DNA of 64,000 nt. It comes from Prinia subflava (lineage: Eukaryota > Chordata > Aves > Passeriformes > Cisticolidae). The DNA is taken from positions 14,769,162 to 14,833,161 of the forward strand of contig NC_086283.1 in assembly GCF_021018805.1 (NCBI RefSeq). The letters run 5' to 3'. The first letter of the stretch is position 1; each line of letters opens with the position of its first letter. Of this stretch, positions 24,230 through 38,105 are shown one piece after another. The notes under the pieces are model-generated. The model did not search any database. It saw only the letters and a list, made by a program, of their open reading frames with translations, and had not been told where the DNA came from. The translations under genes and the position numbers were made by a program.

Positions 24230-25577
24230 ATGTCACACCTGGAGACTATCACGAGATTTCAGGATGTGCAGATGCCTGTCTGATACAGACGCCAAGGAGC
24301 AACTACCCAGACATCTGCTGGGAGAGCAATACAGCTGGCTGGGAGCAGTGCAGGAGACTTCTGGAGGCCATTGAGGACAAATTCCCTGTCCAGGTATTGG
24401 ACAAACCAACCAGACAAATATTACTGGACCTGGTGCTCATGAATGCATATGAGCTCATTAGCAGGGATGAGACTCTGATGACATCTTCCCAGATTTTATA
24501 AGATATTTTACAGGATCCCACACGATACCCTTATCTACAAACTGGAGAGTCATGAGTTTAAAGGGTGGGCTATTCAGTGGATATGGAATTGACCAGATGG
24601 ACAAAAATGGAGCTGTGGTCAACAGCTTGATGTGCTGATTGAGGCTGGTGACAAGTGGTTGTACAGGTGCTAATACCTTTATCAGTGATGGAGATGGTGA
24701 GATTGAGTGCAACCTTAGCAAACTTGCTGACGACACAAACAAAAAGCTGAGCATTACAGTTTACACAACAGAAGGAAGGGGTGCCAGCCAGAGGGTCTTG
24801 GACAATCTTGAGAAGTGAACACATGAGAACCTAATGAAGTTCAACATGTATGAGTTCAAAATGGTGCACCTCGGTCAGGACAATCCCAGACAGTACAGGC
24901 TGGGAGAACTCATTGAGAGCAGCTCTGCAGCAAAGGACTTGGGGAGTTTGGTGGATGAAAACTGACATGAGGCAGCAGTGCATGCATGTGGCCCAGAAAG
25001 CAAATCATCCTGGGTTGCATTAGAAGAGGCAAGGCCAGCAGGTCGAGGGAGGTGACTCTGCCCTTCTGCTTCACTATTGTAGGATCTGGCCTGAAGTACT
25101 GCACCCATGTCAGAGGTCCCCAGCACAAGAAAGACAGGAATATGGTGAAACAAGCCCAGATGATGAAATCGGAGGGCTGGAGAACCTCTCCTATGAAATA
25201 AGATGACAGAAATGGTATTGTTCAGTTTTGAGAAGATAAGGCTCTGGAGAAACCTTAAAGCAGCCTTCAAGTACCTAAAGGGGTCTTATAACAAGAGGGA
25301 GAGCAAATTTTACATGGATAGAGAGTGATAATAAAATGGGAATGGTTTTAGATCAAAGGAGAAGATATTCCGTTTAGATGTTAGGAAGAAATTCTTTACT
25401 TAGAGTGTGGTGAGGCACTGGAACAGGTTGTCCAGAGAAGCTGTGGATGCCCCAACCCTGGAAGTGTTCAAGGCCAGATTGGATGGGGCCCTTAGCAACC
25501 TGATCTGGGGAGTGATATCCACGCTTAAGGCAGGGGGGTTGGAACTCTGTGATCTTTAAAGTCCCCTCCAACAATTC
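24230..25577 (+). mobile_element. Long but internally deleted CR1 LINE (plus)
   Basis: A 5'-truncated CR1 retrotransposon. The first part (about 24285-24480) comes from the end of the endonuclease region (CCCAGACATCTGCTGGGAGA, then TGGACCTGGTGCTCATGAAT). The sequence then jumps to the middle of the reverse transcriptase (CTTATCTACAAACTGGAGAG). The polymerase motif survives as Leu-Ala-Asp-Asp at 24723-24734. The 3' end has the avian CR1 signature: TTAGGAAGAAATTCTTTACT, GGCACTGGAACAGGTTGTCC and GATGCCCCAACCCTGGAAG, ending around GTCCCCTCCAACAATTCCAG at 25577. Stops and indels abolish all long frames. Minus-strand frames at 24875-25270 and 25374-25574 lie within it and are not genes. Confidence 0.93.
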
Positions 25578-28500
25578 CAGGAGCCCTGGTGCTGTATGGC
25601 AACTGCAGTCCAGAGTAAAACTGAAACTAACATGTCACTGGTTTCTTGATCACAATGATTTTTCAGAGCTGAACGAAAGGCTTTTTCCCGCATAGACATT
25701 TCTTTCTGCCTTATAGCATATTTATTAAAATGTTCCTTGGACAAAACTAGGGATGTTAAATATTTCCTAAAGAATATAAGCAAAAACCCCCAAGCAAAAA
25801 AAAGCTCTGTATTATCCATGTTGGAAATGTCTATCAAGGACACAATCTAGCCCAGGACAGAAATAAGTTTAGTAGCAGATTCTGATATCTAGAAGCAGAT
25901 AAATACTTTGTTGGAGAAGAGCCCAAGGGCTTAACTAAACTGACTGAAATAAAATAAAAGTCTTGGGAGACTCTGTAAGCTTGGGCTAGACTCCATTTTG
26001 AGCTTCCTGCTCTGATTTTTGTCATGGTATAAAATTTATGTTGCTCTCATACTCATCATCCTGGGAAAAAAAGACTTTCATAACCAGAAGTGCCTTCTGC
26101 TACATCTGCCTCCTCCGATAGCATACAGCTGCCCCAAGCCTACAAAATATATTGCGGCCTGTCCTTTTCAACTTGTGCTATGGGTTTTCTGACTATGGAA
26201 TGTCTCTTCCTCATGAGCACATGGTCTGACAGAGTAAGACTTTGAGACGCTTTCAGAACAAGCTCAAGTAGTGCCTACACCCTGAGATAGAGGCTGCAGC
26301 ACAGTCCCTTCCAGCCTGCACAGTGGCTGATTTGATTTTCTGTGCAACACAGCCTAGAGGAGCCACCAATGGCCTGGAGCTCCAGACAACAATTAAGTTG
26401 TTGGTGGGTTGCCCCAGCATTACAGTAATTGATGAGTAAAGTACGTACAGGACACCGCTGAGGCCTGGCACGTGGTGAGGCCAATCAATTGCTCTCTTCC
26501 AAAGCCACACCACAGAGCAAGTTTATTATACACATCATTCCAGCATGCTAACAGCTTCCCTGTCTCCTAATCAGCTGGGGCAATTTACACAGTCTCTGGC
26601 TGGGTTGTACATCAGAACTCATTTGATTCTCTGGCATGCAGCAATAGTACTGGAGACAACCATCCTTCAAATGTGCTTTCCACGCACATCATGCTCTTTC
26701 ATTACCAGTTTTAGATTAAAAGGGCAACACACGGTTATGTAAGCTAATTAAGAAAGTCCTTATATTAAACTCAGCTTTGTTTCCCAACAATTCTCTTATC
26801 TAAACCCAGAGATGATATAGTAAAGTTGGATTATGTGAACAGTATCACTGAGAATGGGTTTGAGATGGAAACAATGAGATTTTGTCCTGTCTAATGCAAG
26901 CAGACACACAGGAATCTGAACATCATCTTAACCCAGCACTAGTTATCTTTTTACAAAGACAGAACAGAGAAAGAACTTGTGGCATTGCTGTGGGTAAACA
27001 TGTATTGCTACTTTATAGCTCACCAGCTCAGAACGGATGTCTGATAACAATGACCTCGGATGACAGGGGGAGATCTCCTCTGTTCTGAAATACTGCCTAA
27101 TTAGGACTGAAGTGCCTCATGACACAGCCCAAGCAAATACATTTGTATCAATAAATGCTTACCCATACGCAGATGGCTGGAATTGCACAGTGGGGTTCCT
27201 TCTTGTAATCTGCTGCCACTGAGCCATTTGAGTCGGATCCAAAACCTCCTCAAGGCAATGGGAGTTTTTTCAATTAACTTCAATAGCAGTTGGGTAGGAT
27301 CCAGGGAATTAAGTGACCCTGGAGATATATTCTGGGTGCCTGCTGACACTCTCCATGGGAGAATTTTCAACTCTTTTGGGGTTTTTTTAGGCAGTTCTGA
27401 AATAAGAGAAGTGTAGTTTACATTTCCAGAAATTCATACTGCAGGAACATCCTATTCCTGTTGCAGTGAGAGGAAATTTTGCCATTTATGAGGATTTATA
27501 CTTATGACTGCCATTTACCCCAGGATTTTTACCAGCTCAGAAAACTGCTCAGATTGTCAAACAGACTCTTTCAGTACCAAACAAGCAAGGCTAAAAATAA
27601 ACACCTAATCATTGCTCTTGAAATGACTCCCAAAACTTCTCTAATATCTGGAAACTTTCCATCACACCATTTCTTGGGAGTTTATAGCAACCCTACCTGT
27701 AAGATCTATTAACAACAGCCTTTCCATTCCTCCCACGCTTGAACTATTTTAAGACTTTCTGCAGTTAAGCTCAAGCCTCCATAAGTTTTGTGTTAACCTG
27801 TCCTACACTTCTCCAGTGTGGAGTGTGGCTATTTCCTGGCTCAGTTTTACGTCTGACAGAACAGAAAGCCTTACTAAGTACTGTTAAGAGCTATGTCACG
27901 GCCCACTGACAGTAATGCAGCTTTGACAAATTTAGGTGAAAAAAAGCTGGGGGGAAGGCTTGGTCAATGGTGAGCAGAATTAAAATAGTTCTTTAAGGTG
28001 ACAGCCCACAAAAAGAAAAGTAAAGCCTATGCTGAAGCCCAATCCCAAATTTTCCCTTTTTTTATAAGTAGAATTCTCAGGATACTCAAATAGAGATACT
28101 TGGGTTTTCAAAGAGAAAGTGCTTTAAAAATTCTCTTCCAAAAAGTAAGAATTTAGGAGGTTTTTTTGTTGTTGTTGAACCTGAATACATATACTGTCCA
28201 TTTTTAATTAAACTTCTGGAAAGCCTGCACAGTCCTCTGGCTCTGTCTGGAAATGGTAGGTTATGCACACTTCTTTCTCAAGTCCACCTTTGCTCTGTGC
28301 CCTCCACAGGGAGAGGCACTGCTTGGGAAAGAGCCGTGGGAGATTCTGTGGCCGCAGACCTGGTAACAAGACCCCCTGGTAACAGACCTCTACCAATTTG
28401 AGATTCCCCATCAGTTCAAGTCCCTTCTGCTTATTAAAGGCTAAAGGATTTAGCAGAATGGTACAGAAGTTGTTAATTTTCTGTTTGCTGATGTCATCAG

Positions 28501-29775
28501 TGATATCATAGTCCTGGCACACAAGTATCTCTGTACTGTAAAATGCTCCAAAGAACTTGAACATTCCTAGAGGTGTGATGATAGACAAAAAGGCTAACTT
28601 TGTAAAGAGTCAAACACAAAAAGGAGATTCTTCTGGAAGGCAATTTTGTCTTTCACTAGCTTATCCAATCAATCTCACCCAATCTTCCAAACCGTGTCTG
28701 AGCTATTGAATATATTTCTGTGCTGTAAACACAGGACAAAGTCAATGTAAAAATCTAGCCATCAAGTTAGCTAGTTCAAAATCTTTTTCTGCATTTTGTG
28801 TTGACTGGAATGAGAAATAATTTGTTTTTGGAGTACCAGATCACAGAAATAAATTTCTAAAACAAAACTCTTGCAAAACACAATTATTATTCAACTCATT
28901 TTAACAATTCGATAAATGCAGTGCAATGACTTCCATTAGCTATTCTCCCAGCCAAGGTCTACCACATCATTAAATATTATTGAGTTGGGTCTGCCATTTT
29001 GCTTGAAATTATGCGCCTGGCATTTTAGTCTATGGCCATAAATGCTGGAAATGTCAGTTATATAAGCATCCATCTTTTTCACTACTGTCTCCCATCAAAC
29101 ATTAACGGTAGGAGCTTTAATCCATTCTACACAGTCCCAGATATCTACATTTGCTAGGAAAGGAACTGTAACAGAGTGCACTGACAACTCACAGTAAGTA
29201 ATTACTCTCAGAAATATCTCAGTAAACTCAATTTGCTCCCAGAAGTCTTTTAAATTCTATCTCGTTAGAGTGCAATGTTTTTTGAAATGACAAGGTCACA
29301 CAAAAAAGCAAAACTCTATTTTATCTTTATCAGAGCTTTACTCCCCCCACCATAAAACTGTTATAACACATAATTCCAACCAGATAGAGATATTGTGTTT
29401 TACTGTTGGAGCCCAGGAAAGCCATAAAGCAAGAAGAATTGTTGTTTACAGTTACAATAAATTTGGAATACCGTATAGCATTCTAGGTGAAGCAAACACA
29501 TCTACTGATGTCAGCTCAGTGGGAAGAAGTAATTTTTTATTATTATTTTTGAACTTAGCTGGTAAAGTAAATTTATTTTGGATTTACACTAAAAAACTTC
29601 TCATGAATCAGAAAAGATTCATCTCAACCTATATTAATACAGCAGAACATACACGTTATCTCATCACCCTACTTATCTGCCTTGGTGACTTTACAGCAAG
29701 ACATTACAGAAAAGCAATGTGGATTATGTAGTTGACTAATACTTCTAATTTTATTACAAGTCTTGATAATTAGCA

Positions 29776-29833
29776 TTCTTTCTTATAATCCCGTGGTTTA
29801 CATGGTTTATGAAACCACGTAATTAGGAAAGAA
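29776..29833. repeat. Imperfect 58-base hairpin, microRNA-precursor-like
   Basis: Outer stem: 29776-29782 (TTCTTTC) with 29827-29833 (GAAAGAA), 7 bp. Then an asymmetric internal loop; a 4-bp stem, 29786-29789 with 29822-29825; a 2x2 internal loop; an 8-bp stem, 29792-29799 (CGTGGTTT) with 29812-29819 (AAACCACG); and three more pairs closing a GGTTT loop after a single-base bulge. The interspersed mismatches resemble a small RNA precursor or the ends of a decayed palindromic transposon. I do not recognise a known mature microRNA in either arm. Confidence 0.6.
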
Positions 29834-32800
29834 CAAAAAAATCCGCGGTAAAAGCAGAAAAATGATTGCATTTTTTGTGGGTAGTAAAGCTGCATCTTGT
29901 ATTAATAGAGATTTCAATTTAACCAAAGAGGAAGTAGAAGCAGCCAAGCAGACTCTTCATTAAGTATATCCTTAATTTTGTTCCCATTTGAACAGCTACA
30001 CCCTTAAGTGAATATGTGCTTTTATTCTTAAATCCAAGTTACCTGGAACATTAAAAAAGTGCACCAAATTGAAACCGAGCAGCACTCTATATCTTAGCAA
30101 GTAACTACCTCCAAAGAAATTCTCTCAGGAATTCAGAGGATAAGAGTCTGCTGATACAGAAAATGCTCAGCCCAGATTGAGAGCCACTATAGAAGGGATG
30201 GGATACACCATCATTCTGCAAGCAGGGGTAAGCCCAAGCCTTCCTAGAAATATACCTAAAGGAACACACTTACTCATAGCAGAAGTCAGAAAAGTAGAAA
30301 TAATTTTGGAAGAATAGATGTCCTCATTGTAGGTTTTTTTTTAATCCTTTCTGTTCGTGAGTATATTGTACAGGAGTCATTTGGGAGAGGTTTACAGGAA
30401 ATTTAATGGGCATAGCAGAAGGACTGTCATACCAGTCAAGAAATATTCTAAGCAGCAGTTCCGATCCTATAAACTTCATCATCTTGCATTTGAATTGTTT
30501 CCATTTTTTAATATGAAAATCACATGCTACAAATTGCAACATCTCCAACAGACAACTACCTTAACATTTTTCCCAGAAACTACACCTTCTCTGAGCTCTG
30601 CCAATGAAAATAGGGGCCCGTTTCTGACAAGGGATCTTCTAATGTTGCATTTCCTTCTATTGCTTAGTAAAGATAACATGTAAGGCAAATACCTAAATTA
30701 ATGCTTAGAAGGAGAGACCTCAAAGCTATAAATTTAGCTTGATACTAGAATAGAAGGACTGAGAACTCTTGTTCAAAGGCTTTTGAGAGTGAGAATGTTA
30801 AATTAATAAATTAATTTGCAGCAATTTGATGGAAAGTGAAATGTGAGCTTTCTAAACACATCACAACTCCACTGCATGATCAGTTACACAGACTCAGGCA
30901 AAAAAGCACCCAACACCAGTCCGTCAGGCTCTCAGTGGCCCTTCTGAACCTGGGTCTTGCTGCTCAGTTTATAAACCCATACCTCCCCAATGGGGGAGTA
31001 TGCAAGGACTCCAATAAAACCTTTCTGACATGCCATGACTGCCTCTTGCTGCTACGACAGCATCTGCCATTATTTGCTACAGGTATTAAGATATAACCTT
31101 ATTCTGTTTCCTTAGAGCCAGTAGTACTAGGCTGAAATACAGAAGGGTCTGTGTATACAGGGGAGGGCAGAAGGACTCAGCAGAGAATTAAAACTCTGTC
31201 TTAAATGTATCCTTTTAGAGGTGCTATGGGAATATAAGGGCACCCACTCGGATGATACAGGGCTATCTGTTGAGAAATCTTTTCAGAGGGGTTCTCTGGA
31301 CATGTTATGCCAGTGAGAATTATGAAATTCTCTTTGAACAGGACAATGAGGGAGTCAGGAGCTGAGGTGAGAATATAATTTCTCCTCTCCCAGTATTTCT
31401 CTGATCTTCACTAAGGACTCATGTCTATGAAGAAAGTTGTGGATGTAAAGCCTCAGACTAGTTTTTAAGGGATGTATGTCCACACTCTAAAAATATTCTG
31501 TGAGGCACCAGAAGGCAGCTGCTTGGGCACAAAGCAGAAATCACAATGGAATAAAGTATCTTTCTCCTTCTGAGCTATCTCTGTACATCAGGACACAAAG
31601 TCATACTTGAGACTTTCTGTCCTTCCTTCAATCCTACACACATGACAGTGTCTATGGATCACTTGGGGCAACAGTAAAAGTCATCTCAGAGAAAAAGAAA
31701 TTAGACAGAATTGAAATTTAAAAATTGCCAGCAGAGACTGTGTAGCTACAAGGTCATTTCCTGTATCCTTATACTATTTAGACTATAATTTGCATTATCA
31801 GCAAATACTGTTTCAATCCCATCTCTTTTCAGCTCCTCTATGTAGAACAGCATTAACAGAGTAAACACCTCCAAGGATGAATTTTAACCATGTCTGACCA
31901 AGCTACTCTGCTCATAGCTTCTCAGTTGCTGAACTCAGTGCTGACAATTCAGCAATGATTCAGACTGTTCAATAAAACCTCAAATGGGTCAAATCTGCCA
32001 CTGATCTGTGTGGATGCATGTCTGGAAAAGCAGGGACATGTGCATAATCTTGCTTTTAGCCTAAAGGATGAGTAGAAGCTGAAATGTCCTTGAACTGTTC
32101 CTTAGATGGCATAAGGATGAAGTAAAGTTTGGAGCAATAGCTGTAACAGGATGCTAGACAGGATGCATTGACCATTCTCCAAGTTGGAGAAGGCTCACAG
32201 CATCCAGCCGCATGGACAGAGCTTCTGAACCAATTATGTGTACTGCAAGGACACGTGAACACCATGGTTTAACCAATGATGTTCAGAGTTAGGTGCATGA
32301 TATGCTTAGCACAGTATAAATGTAAGCCAAATAGCTGATGAAACAAGCAAGATTTTTAACTCATATTGAGTGCTGTCTTGACTCTGGCTGATTCCCAGCA
32401 ACAGATCTGCATCAGATCTGTAACTTCATGAATTGAAGTTTACACCCCTGCAGATGTGGTCCACCTGACTTCATGAAGAGAGCTCTGTCTTTTTATTCGA
32501 GACATAAATTTGGCTATCAGCAATAGAGGTGCTTTGATTCATATCAGCTAGGGGTTGGATCCTACAACCGCAAAAGAGCTGATCTAATTTATGTCACCGG
32601 AGAAAACTGGGGCAAATGGCTATAACTGTAAAACCATAGTCTGACCTCCCTCTTTCTCTAGCATCAAATGTTTCAAAACCAATTCATCGTCTGAATTCCC
32701 CTTTTTTAAATTATTTTTTGGCCCAGTTCTTTAGATAATACCCACAAAATGCTGGTGTATTTTAAGAAGGTTAGAACTAACTGACAAAAATGTTAAACAA

Positions 32801-33833
32801 ACATAATTGGAAGCCAGATTTTTCTCTTTCTGTAGAAATATGCCTTGTGCTTGTGTTTTTTGCTGAGTTTTGACTTTTAGCTCAGATCTTCATTTTGTCT
32901 TCCCTCAAACAAAATCAGAATTTTTCAAAGTCAAATGAAAACAACACATTCAAGCGCTGCACAATGACCTTGGCTTGAGAAGAAAAAAGGCTTTCATAAA
33001 ACCCAGAGTTTTCAGTAGAAAGGCACTAGGATGGAAAATTTTCAGCCAGCCCTGCCAAATAACTGCATCCTTTCTTTCTGATATTTTTACCTGGCTGGTA
33101 ACGCTCCACTCCACAGTGAATCCCATTGATTTTCTCTGAGCGAAGCAACGTCTGTGCAGTCAGCACTGCCAGACAGTGATGCCTGAGCCATACCACCCTG
33201 GGAGCACAGTCAAGTGATGCCAGGCTCTACAGACTCATGAGGTAGGGTTTCCTCTTAGTTTCTTCCCTGCTTTCTAAAATTGAAGGCAAAGGGTTAGTAG
33301 CTCACCACTGCCCTAATTTATCCAAGCAGAAAGAACATTTCTAGTGCTTCTAAAATCCTTCAGCTTATCAGACACATCATTCTACCTCTGCAGGCTGTAC
33401 TTTGAACTCAGAATAATGGGACTAATAATGAAAAAGAGATCTGTGTTTCCATTTGCTTTTTCTTTAAAATGAGTTTATAATTGGCAGATTATACAGTGGT
33501 CTTGGTGGAGGTTTTCTGAGAATATTCAGAGGATGGTAGTCTCTGTCTTCTTAAATTTTAAAGATTTCTAGATTTTTCTAAATCCTTAAGTGTTCAAAAT
33601 CAAGACTGAATACATACTCTTAGAACTTTGAGTTAATTCAGGCCCATGTTGTTAGATTTGGAGCAGGAAAGCAGGTAAAATTTAATGCATTCTGCTCAGT
33701 ATAAGAGATCATCCCAGCCCCTTCTGCCTTAACAATGTACAAATCTATGCAGTGAGCAGCAGAACGTAATCAAGCTTTGGCTACCCTTCCTCATTCTCCT
33801 AGTTGTATATTTTACTGAAACCCTACACAGATT

Positions 33834-33900
33834 AAAACAAACAAACAAGCAACCAAAACCAAAACCAAACCCCCAAAAAAACAACAAACAAAAACCCACC
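33834..33900. repeat. A/C-rich low-complexity tract
   Basis: CAAA units grade into CCAAAA units and then C and A runs. It looks like a decayed microsatellite. It creates a phenylalanine/glycine-rich minus-strand frame that is not a gene. Confidence 0.75.
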
Positions 33901-36900
33901 CATGATAACAGCAAGTCTGAAATCAAAATGATTACATGAAAAGCAAAGGCAACAAACCAAATAACCAAAGCTGCTGCTTTTCCCCCCATTTTTACATTTT
34001 CATTACTCCTGTTCTTTTTATTATATGAATTCCAATTTAGACCTTTTCAGAATCACCAGAAAACTGAAACTATCCTACGATACACAAAGCTCTACCACAA
34101 AAATCTAGGCTGTGCTGTTGCTATAATCCACTCTCAGACATCCCTGCACAAGTAAGTCTTTCAATAGAGCATTTTCTCCTCCTTTTGCCATTTTCACTGT
34201 GAAAATTCCCTCTAGGTTTTCACCAAACTGAAGGATGATCAGAATTTTTGTAGGATGCTGGTAAAAACCAAACACAGTAAGTATTTCATGATGCAGTTTT
34301 GACTGTGGCTTGATTTCACAAGTGCATGGAGAAAGATCAGAGCCAGCTTGTTGCCCCTTTTCACCTCTCGGCATTAGTCAGACAAGTCACTATCTTCATA
34401 ACCATGTGGTGGAGGAAATCTGCCGTAGCCTGCAGCAGGGTTAGCTGCTTTGAATTGAACTGGTATGGGGAAAAGCTGTAATGGGATTATTTTCCCCCTG
34501 ATTTCCCACTAGCCAGCAGTATCAGAGTCAGAGCAGTGGCCAGGCAAGCACCCATGCAGCCACTTTCAAACAAATCACACAGACTTCCACAAAACTCAGA
34601 GAAAAATCTGTTGATTCCTACAAAACCTAATCCAGATCACACTCCCACTACTGTAACAAGATGCTGACCCAAAAACCACTACAAATGAAGTTGAACATTT
34701 GCCACTTTGTATTGCTATAGCTAAGAATGGGTTATCATGACTTTAATGACCAATAGGATACACAAAACACCGTAAAATTTAAAGAGAATTATTAAGCCAG
34801 TCTTTACCCCTTAAAAAAATCTGCATCTTGACTAGATATCCAGGCTATTTTCTCCTTGCCAGTTATATTGAGGGACCATAAAGAGAAGAGAATGAGAATA
34901 GCCAGTAAATTAAAGTGCAGGCAACTGAAAAGGTCAAAGTAGTATGCTTTATTATTGTCTGTCTCTGAGTATATGGCATGTCAAAATTCATACTCTGGAC
35001 TTTCAAGAAAATAGAAACAATGAGAAATCAATCAACATGCATTGGCTGTGCTAAAAGTGATGGGATTAAAACCAATTTTATCTCCAAATATCTGCAGATA
35101 TGAAGAAAATAATCTCTGGTTTGTCCCTACTACCTTAACAGATGGGAGCTCAGAGAGGGGCTAAACAATAGAAGCTTGCATCTATTTCAGAAATACTGCT
35201 GAACAAAGTGAGGTTGCACCCTCATCTGCAGGTTGCTCGCTTTTTTCATGTATGTCCTGCTGCGTATCAGCATCAAGGCACAGAGCCACAGCTCTGAGTG
35301 AGTCTGATGTTGTTAATGACTTTGTTGCATTTATTTTCGACCAGTGGAGGAAAATATTTGATCTCAAATGGGATCTCTTGGCTTTCTGGCCCGTGCATCT
35401 CAGGAGTACCTGGCACGTCCGGCACTGATTGTCTTTGAAAGCTGCATTAAGCCGGTTGTCATAACACACAGCACTCAGGACACTTTGGTATCATTAGCTG
35501 GGTAAAAAATTACTGCTCCCTAACTGAGAACAGCCTGTCTGCTTTTAGTCCCTCGGAGTGCAGCTGCAGAAGGACATTTTCCTTTAATTACACAAGCCAA
35601 TAATTAGGAACAGGGCTGGCCAGATGAAGTGTATTTCCAGGAGCCTGCTAATTATGAATGTGACTGTGAGTATAAGTATAGAAAAAGAATTAGAGGGAGT
35701 TGGCAGTTTTGAGACATGTTATTTGTGATCAAGTCCACCAAACACTAATGAGACATAATGTCTTGCCTACAGCACAGGCTGATATATTTTTTGTCATGTA
35801 ATTATATATTACTGTGGCAGAACAAATTTTCCACAATGATTTTCTTTCCACCTATCTATCTACCTATCATGGGGGGAGTGGACTAGCAATTTGCAAAAAA
35901 ACCTGTCTTTAAACAATGATAAAAAATAAGTAGTCTCTGGTCTTACCACTTCTCTTAAAAATCTGACTAAATTTCAAGCTCACTAGCATTTCCTAAAGTA
36001 CAATATGGAAGCTGCTTTCACAGCTGCTGGATTCATCACCACCGTAATTTTCTTCTCTTACAGAATCAAAAACTACTATATTTTCATGCTGGAACCACAA
36101 TTTTGTGGTCACAAAATGGCACTACTCCTGTGAGCATTCAAGGCTGTGAAATGGCCAGAGAAGACACCTGTAGCTGGTGAAGCAAATAAGTAGTGCTTGC
36201 ATCTCACCAGATTTCAAGGAGGAGGGAGTGTAAGTCCTCAGACAGAGCACAGTGTCTTTTCCTTCACTTGGAGGAAAAAAGGCACACACAACTTTTATTA
36301 TGTTGTTAAACACACTGTCTTTTGTCATACTTCGGTCAGATGCAGAGATAATTTCACCAAATTCTAGTCCATATACAATGGTTTCCCCTCTCAGTTATTG
36401 TTGTTACAGATCATGAACATTCAACAGCCCAGTTCTGCAGTAAGCCTTACTGAAAATGAACTAGCAATCTTGTCTCAAGATTAAATACTTTGGGGGTTTA
36501 ACTCAGGAGAAAAGCTGTCTGTGGAACACGCAATCCAAACCTGAGGGAGACACATCAGAAAGATACAGCTGCACATAGATTTCTAGGGTTAGGAACATAA
36601 ATCCTATAAATGCCATGTTTGAAGTAAACCAGACTTTGCTGTAGTCCCATCTCAAAAAGCCTTGACACCAGTCTTTTCCAGCATGGGTCAGCTTCCTCTT
36701 GGCCCTATTATCCTCAAAGTGCATCCAACAGGGAATACGTCTATGAAGCTGCACTACATTTTCTGGGGACTTTCACAAGTTTCCTTTTGTCCTTGGCTGT
36801 TATCTCCACATTACATGGAGTATGACAGTTCCCAGAAAGGATGCATCCCTTTACATCCAGCACTTGATGTACAGCAGAGATACAAAAAAATACAGACCAG

Positions 36901-37023
36901 CACAGGAGGGATACGGTGAATAGCAAGCAAAATGTCATTTTTGGGGAAAGGCAGCAAAAGGCATTTTTGTACTGTCTTTTATATCTTAACAAAACATCTC
37001 CACACATTCCATAAAAATTAATA

Positions 37024-37048
37024 TAAATAAATAAATAAATAAATAAAT
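37024..37048. repeat. (AAAT)n microsatellite
   Basis: About six uninterrupted AAAT units, potentially length-polymorphic. Confidence 0.9.
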
Positions 37049-37467
37049 CAAATAAGGATCATAGATAAAAATAGAAACTCTGGGTAATGCATGCTATCTC
37101 TTTCTATAACTTATTAGCACATACATTGTGATTATGCTAAAAAATACAAGTATGTAACTTTTTGTGATGAGGAATAACTATTCTTTCATAAAATTCTAGC
37201 TAAAAGATGTCTTTGCAACCTCTTATCTGAACCACATCAAACCATATTTTTCATCCTATTAGACAAAAGAAAGTCTGGACTGATCATTACTCTAGGCTCT
37301 GCCACTGGCTGGCCCCAGGTAACAACACTGGCCTTGCCATTTGCCCTTATGAAAGCCTCTTTCCAAACATCCCTTCTCTACTTCTTCCATCTGAAATTTC
37401 AATGCCTTGAACAGAGCCAACAGAGCAGGAGCTGCTGGTTGCCTGTCCAAACAAATGGAAATAATTA

Positions 37468-38105
37468 TCATAGCATGGTTTACATTGGAAAGAACCTTAA
37501 AGATCATCCAGTTCCAAATCCCCTGCCATGGGCAGGGACATTTTCCACTAGACCAGGGTGCTCAGAGCCTGGTCCAGCATGTCCTTGAACACTTCCATGC
37601 ATGGGGCATCCACAGCTTCTCTGGGCAACCTGTTCCATTGTCTCACCACCCTTATAGAATTTATTCTTCATATCCAATCTAAATCTCCCTTCTTTGAGTT
37701 TAAAAACATGATTCCTCATCCACTGTGTTGTGAATAAGTGGCCATCCCCAGCTTTCCTGTAGACCTCCTTAAAGTACTATAACGCTGCTGTAGGGTCTTC
37801 CCAGAGCCTTCTCTAGGATAAACAAGCCCAACTCTCAACCATTCCTTGCAGGGGAGGTGCTCCAGCCCCTGATCATTTTTGTGGCCCTCCTCTGGACCTG
37901 TTCTAACAGGTCCAAGTCATTCTTAGGTTTGAGAACCCCAGAGCTGGATGCAGCCCTGCAGGTAGGGTCTCACCAGAGTGAAGTAGAGGGGCAGAACCAC
38001 CTCCCTCAGCCTGCTGGCCACACTGCTTTTAATGCAGCTCAGAATGCAGGCAGCTTTTTAGGCTGTAAGTGTACATTGCTGGGTCATATTCAGTTTTTCA
38101 TCTAG
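37468..38105 (-). mobile_element. CR1 LINE 3' fragment (minus)
   Basis: In reverse orientation this carries the CR1 3' end. The plus strand begins TCATAGCATGGTTTACATTG, then AAGAACCTTAAAGATCATCC, then landmarks such as CATCCACAGCTTCTCTGGGC, GTGGCCCTCCTCTGGACCTG and GCTGGATGCAGCCCTGCAGG, ending around 38105 near GGTCATATTCAGTTTTTCAT. It is continuous over about 640 bp, covering the C-terminal coding part and 3' region, and is 5'-truncated as usual for LINEs. Plus-strand frames at 37334-37682 and 37857-38105 are antisense to CR1 and not genes. Confidence 0.95.

Larger units (their letters stand above)
25578..37467. other. Nearly 12 kb of unique sequence, no gene recognised
   Basis: No CR1, LTR or exon is recognised. 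It contains the imperfect hairpin at 29776-29833, an A/C-rich tract (33834-33900), a short CTAT-type tract near 35850-35868 and an (AAAT)n tract (37024-37048). About 35570-35690 has TAATTA words (TTTAATTACAC, CAATAATTAGGAAC, GCTAATTATGAATG) of the kind common in conserved non-coding DNA. Frames up to 126 codons (28208-28588, minus) show no domain. Confidence 0.5.
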
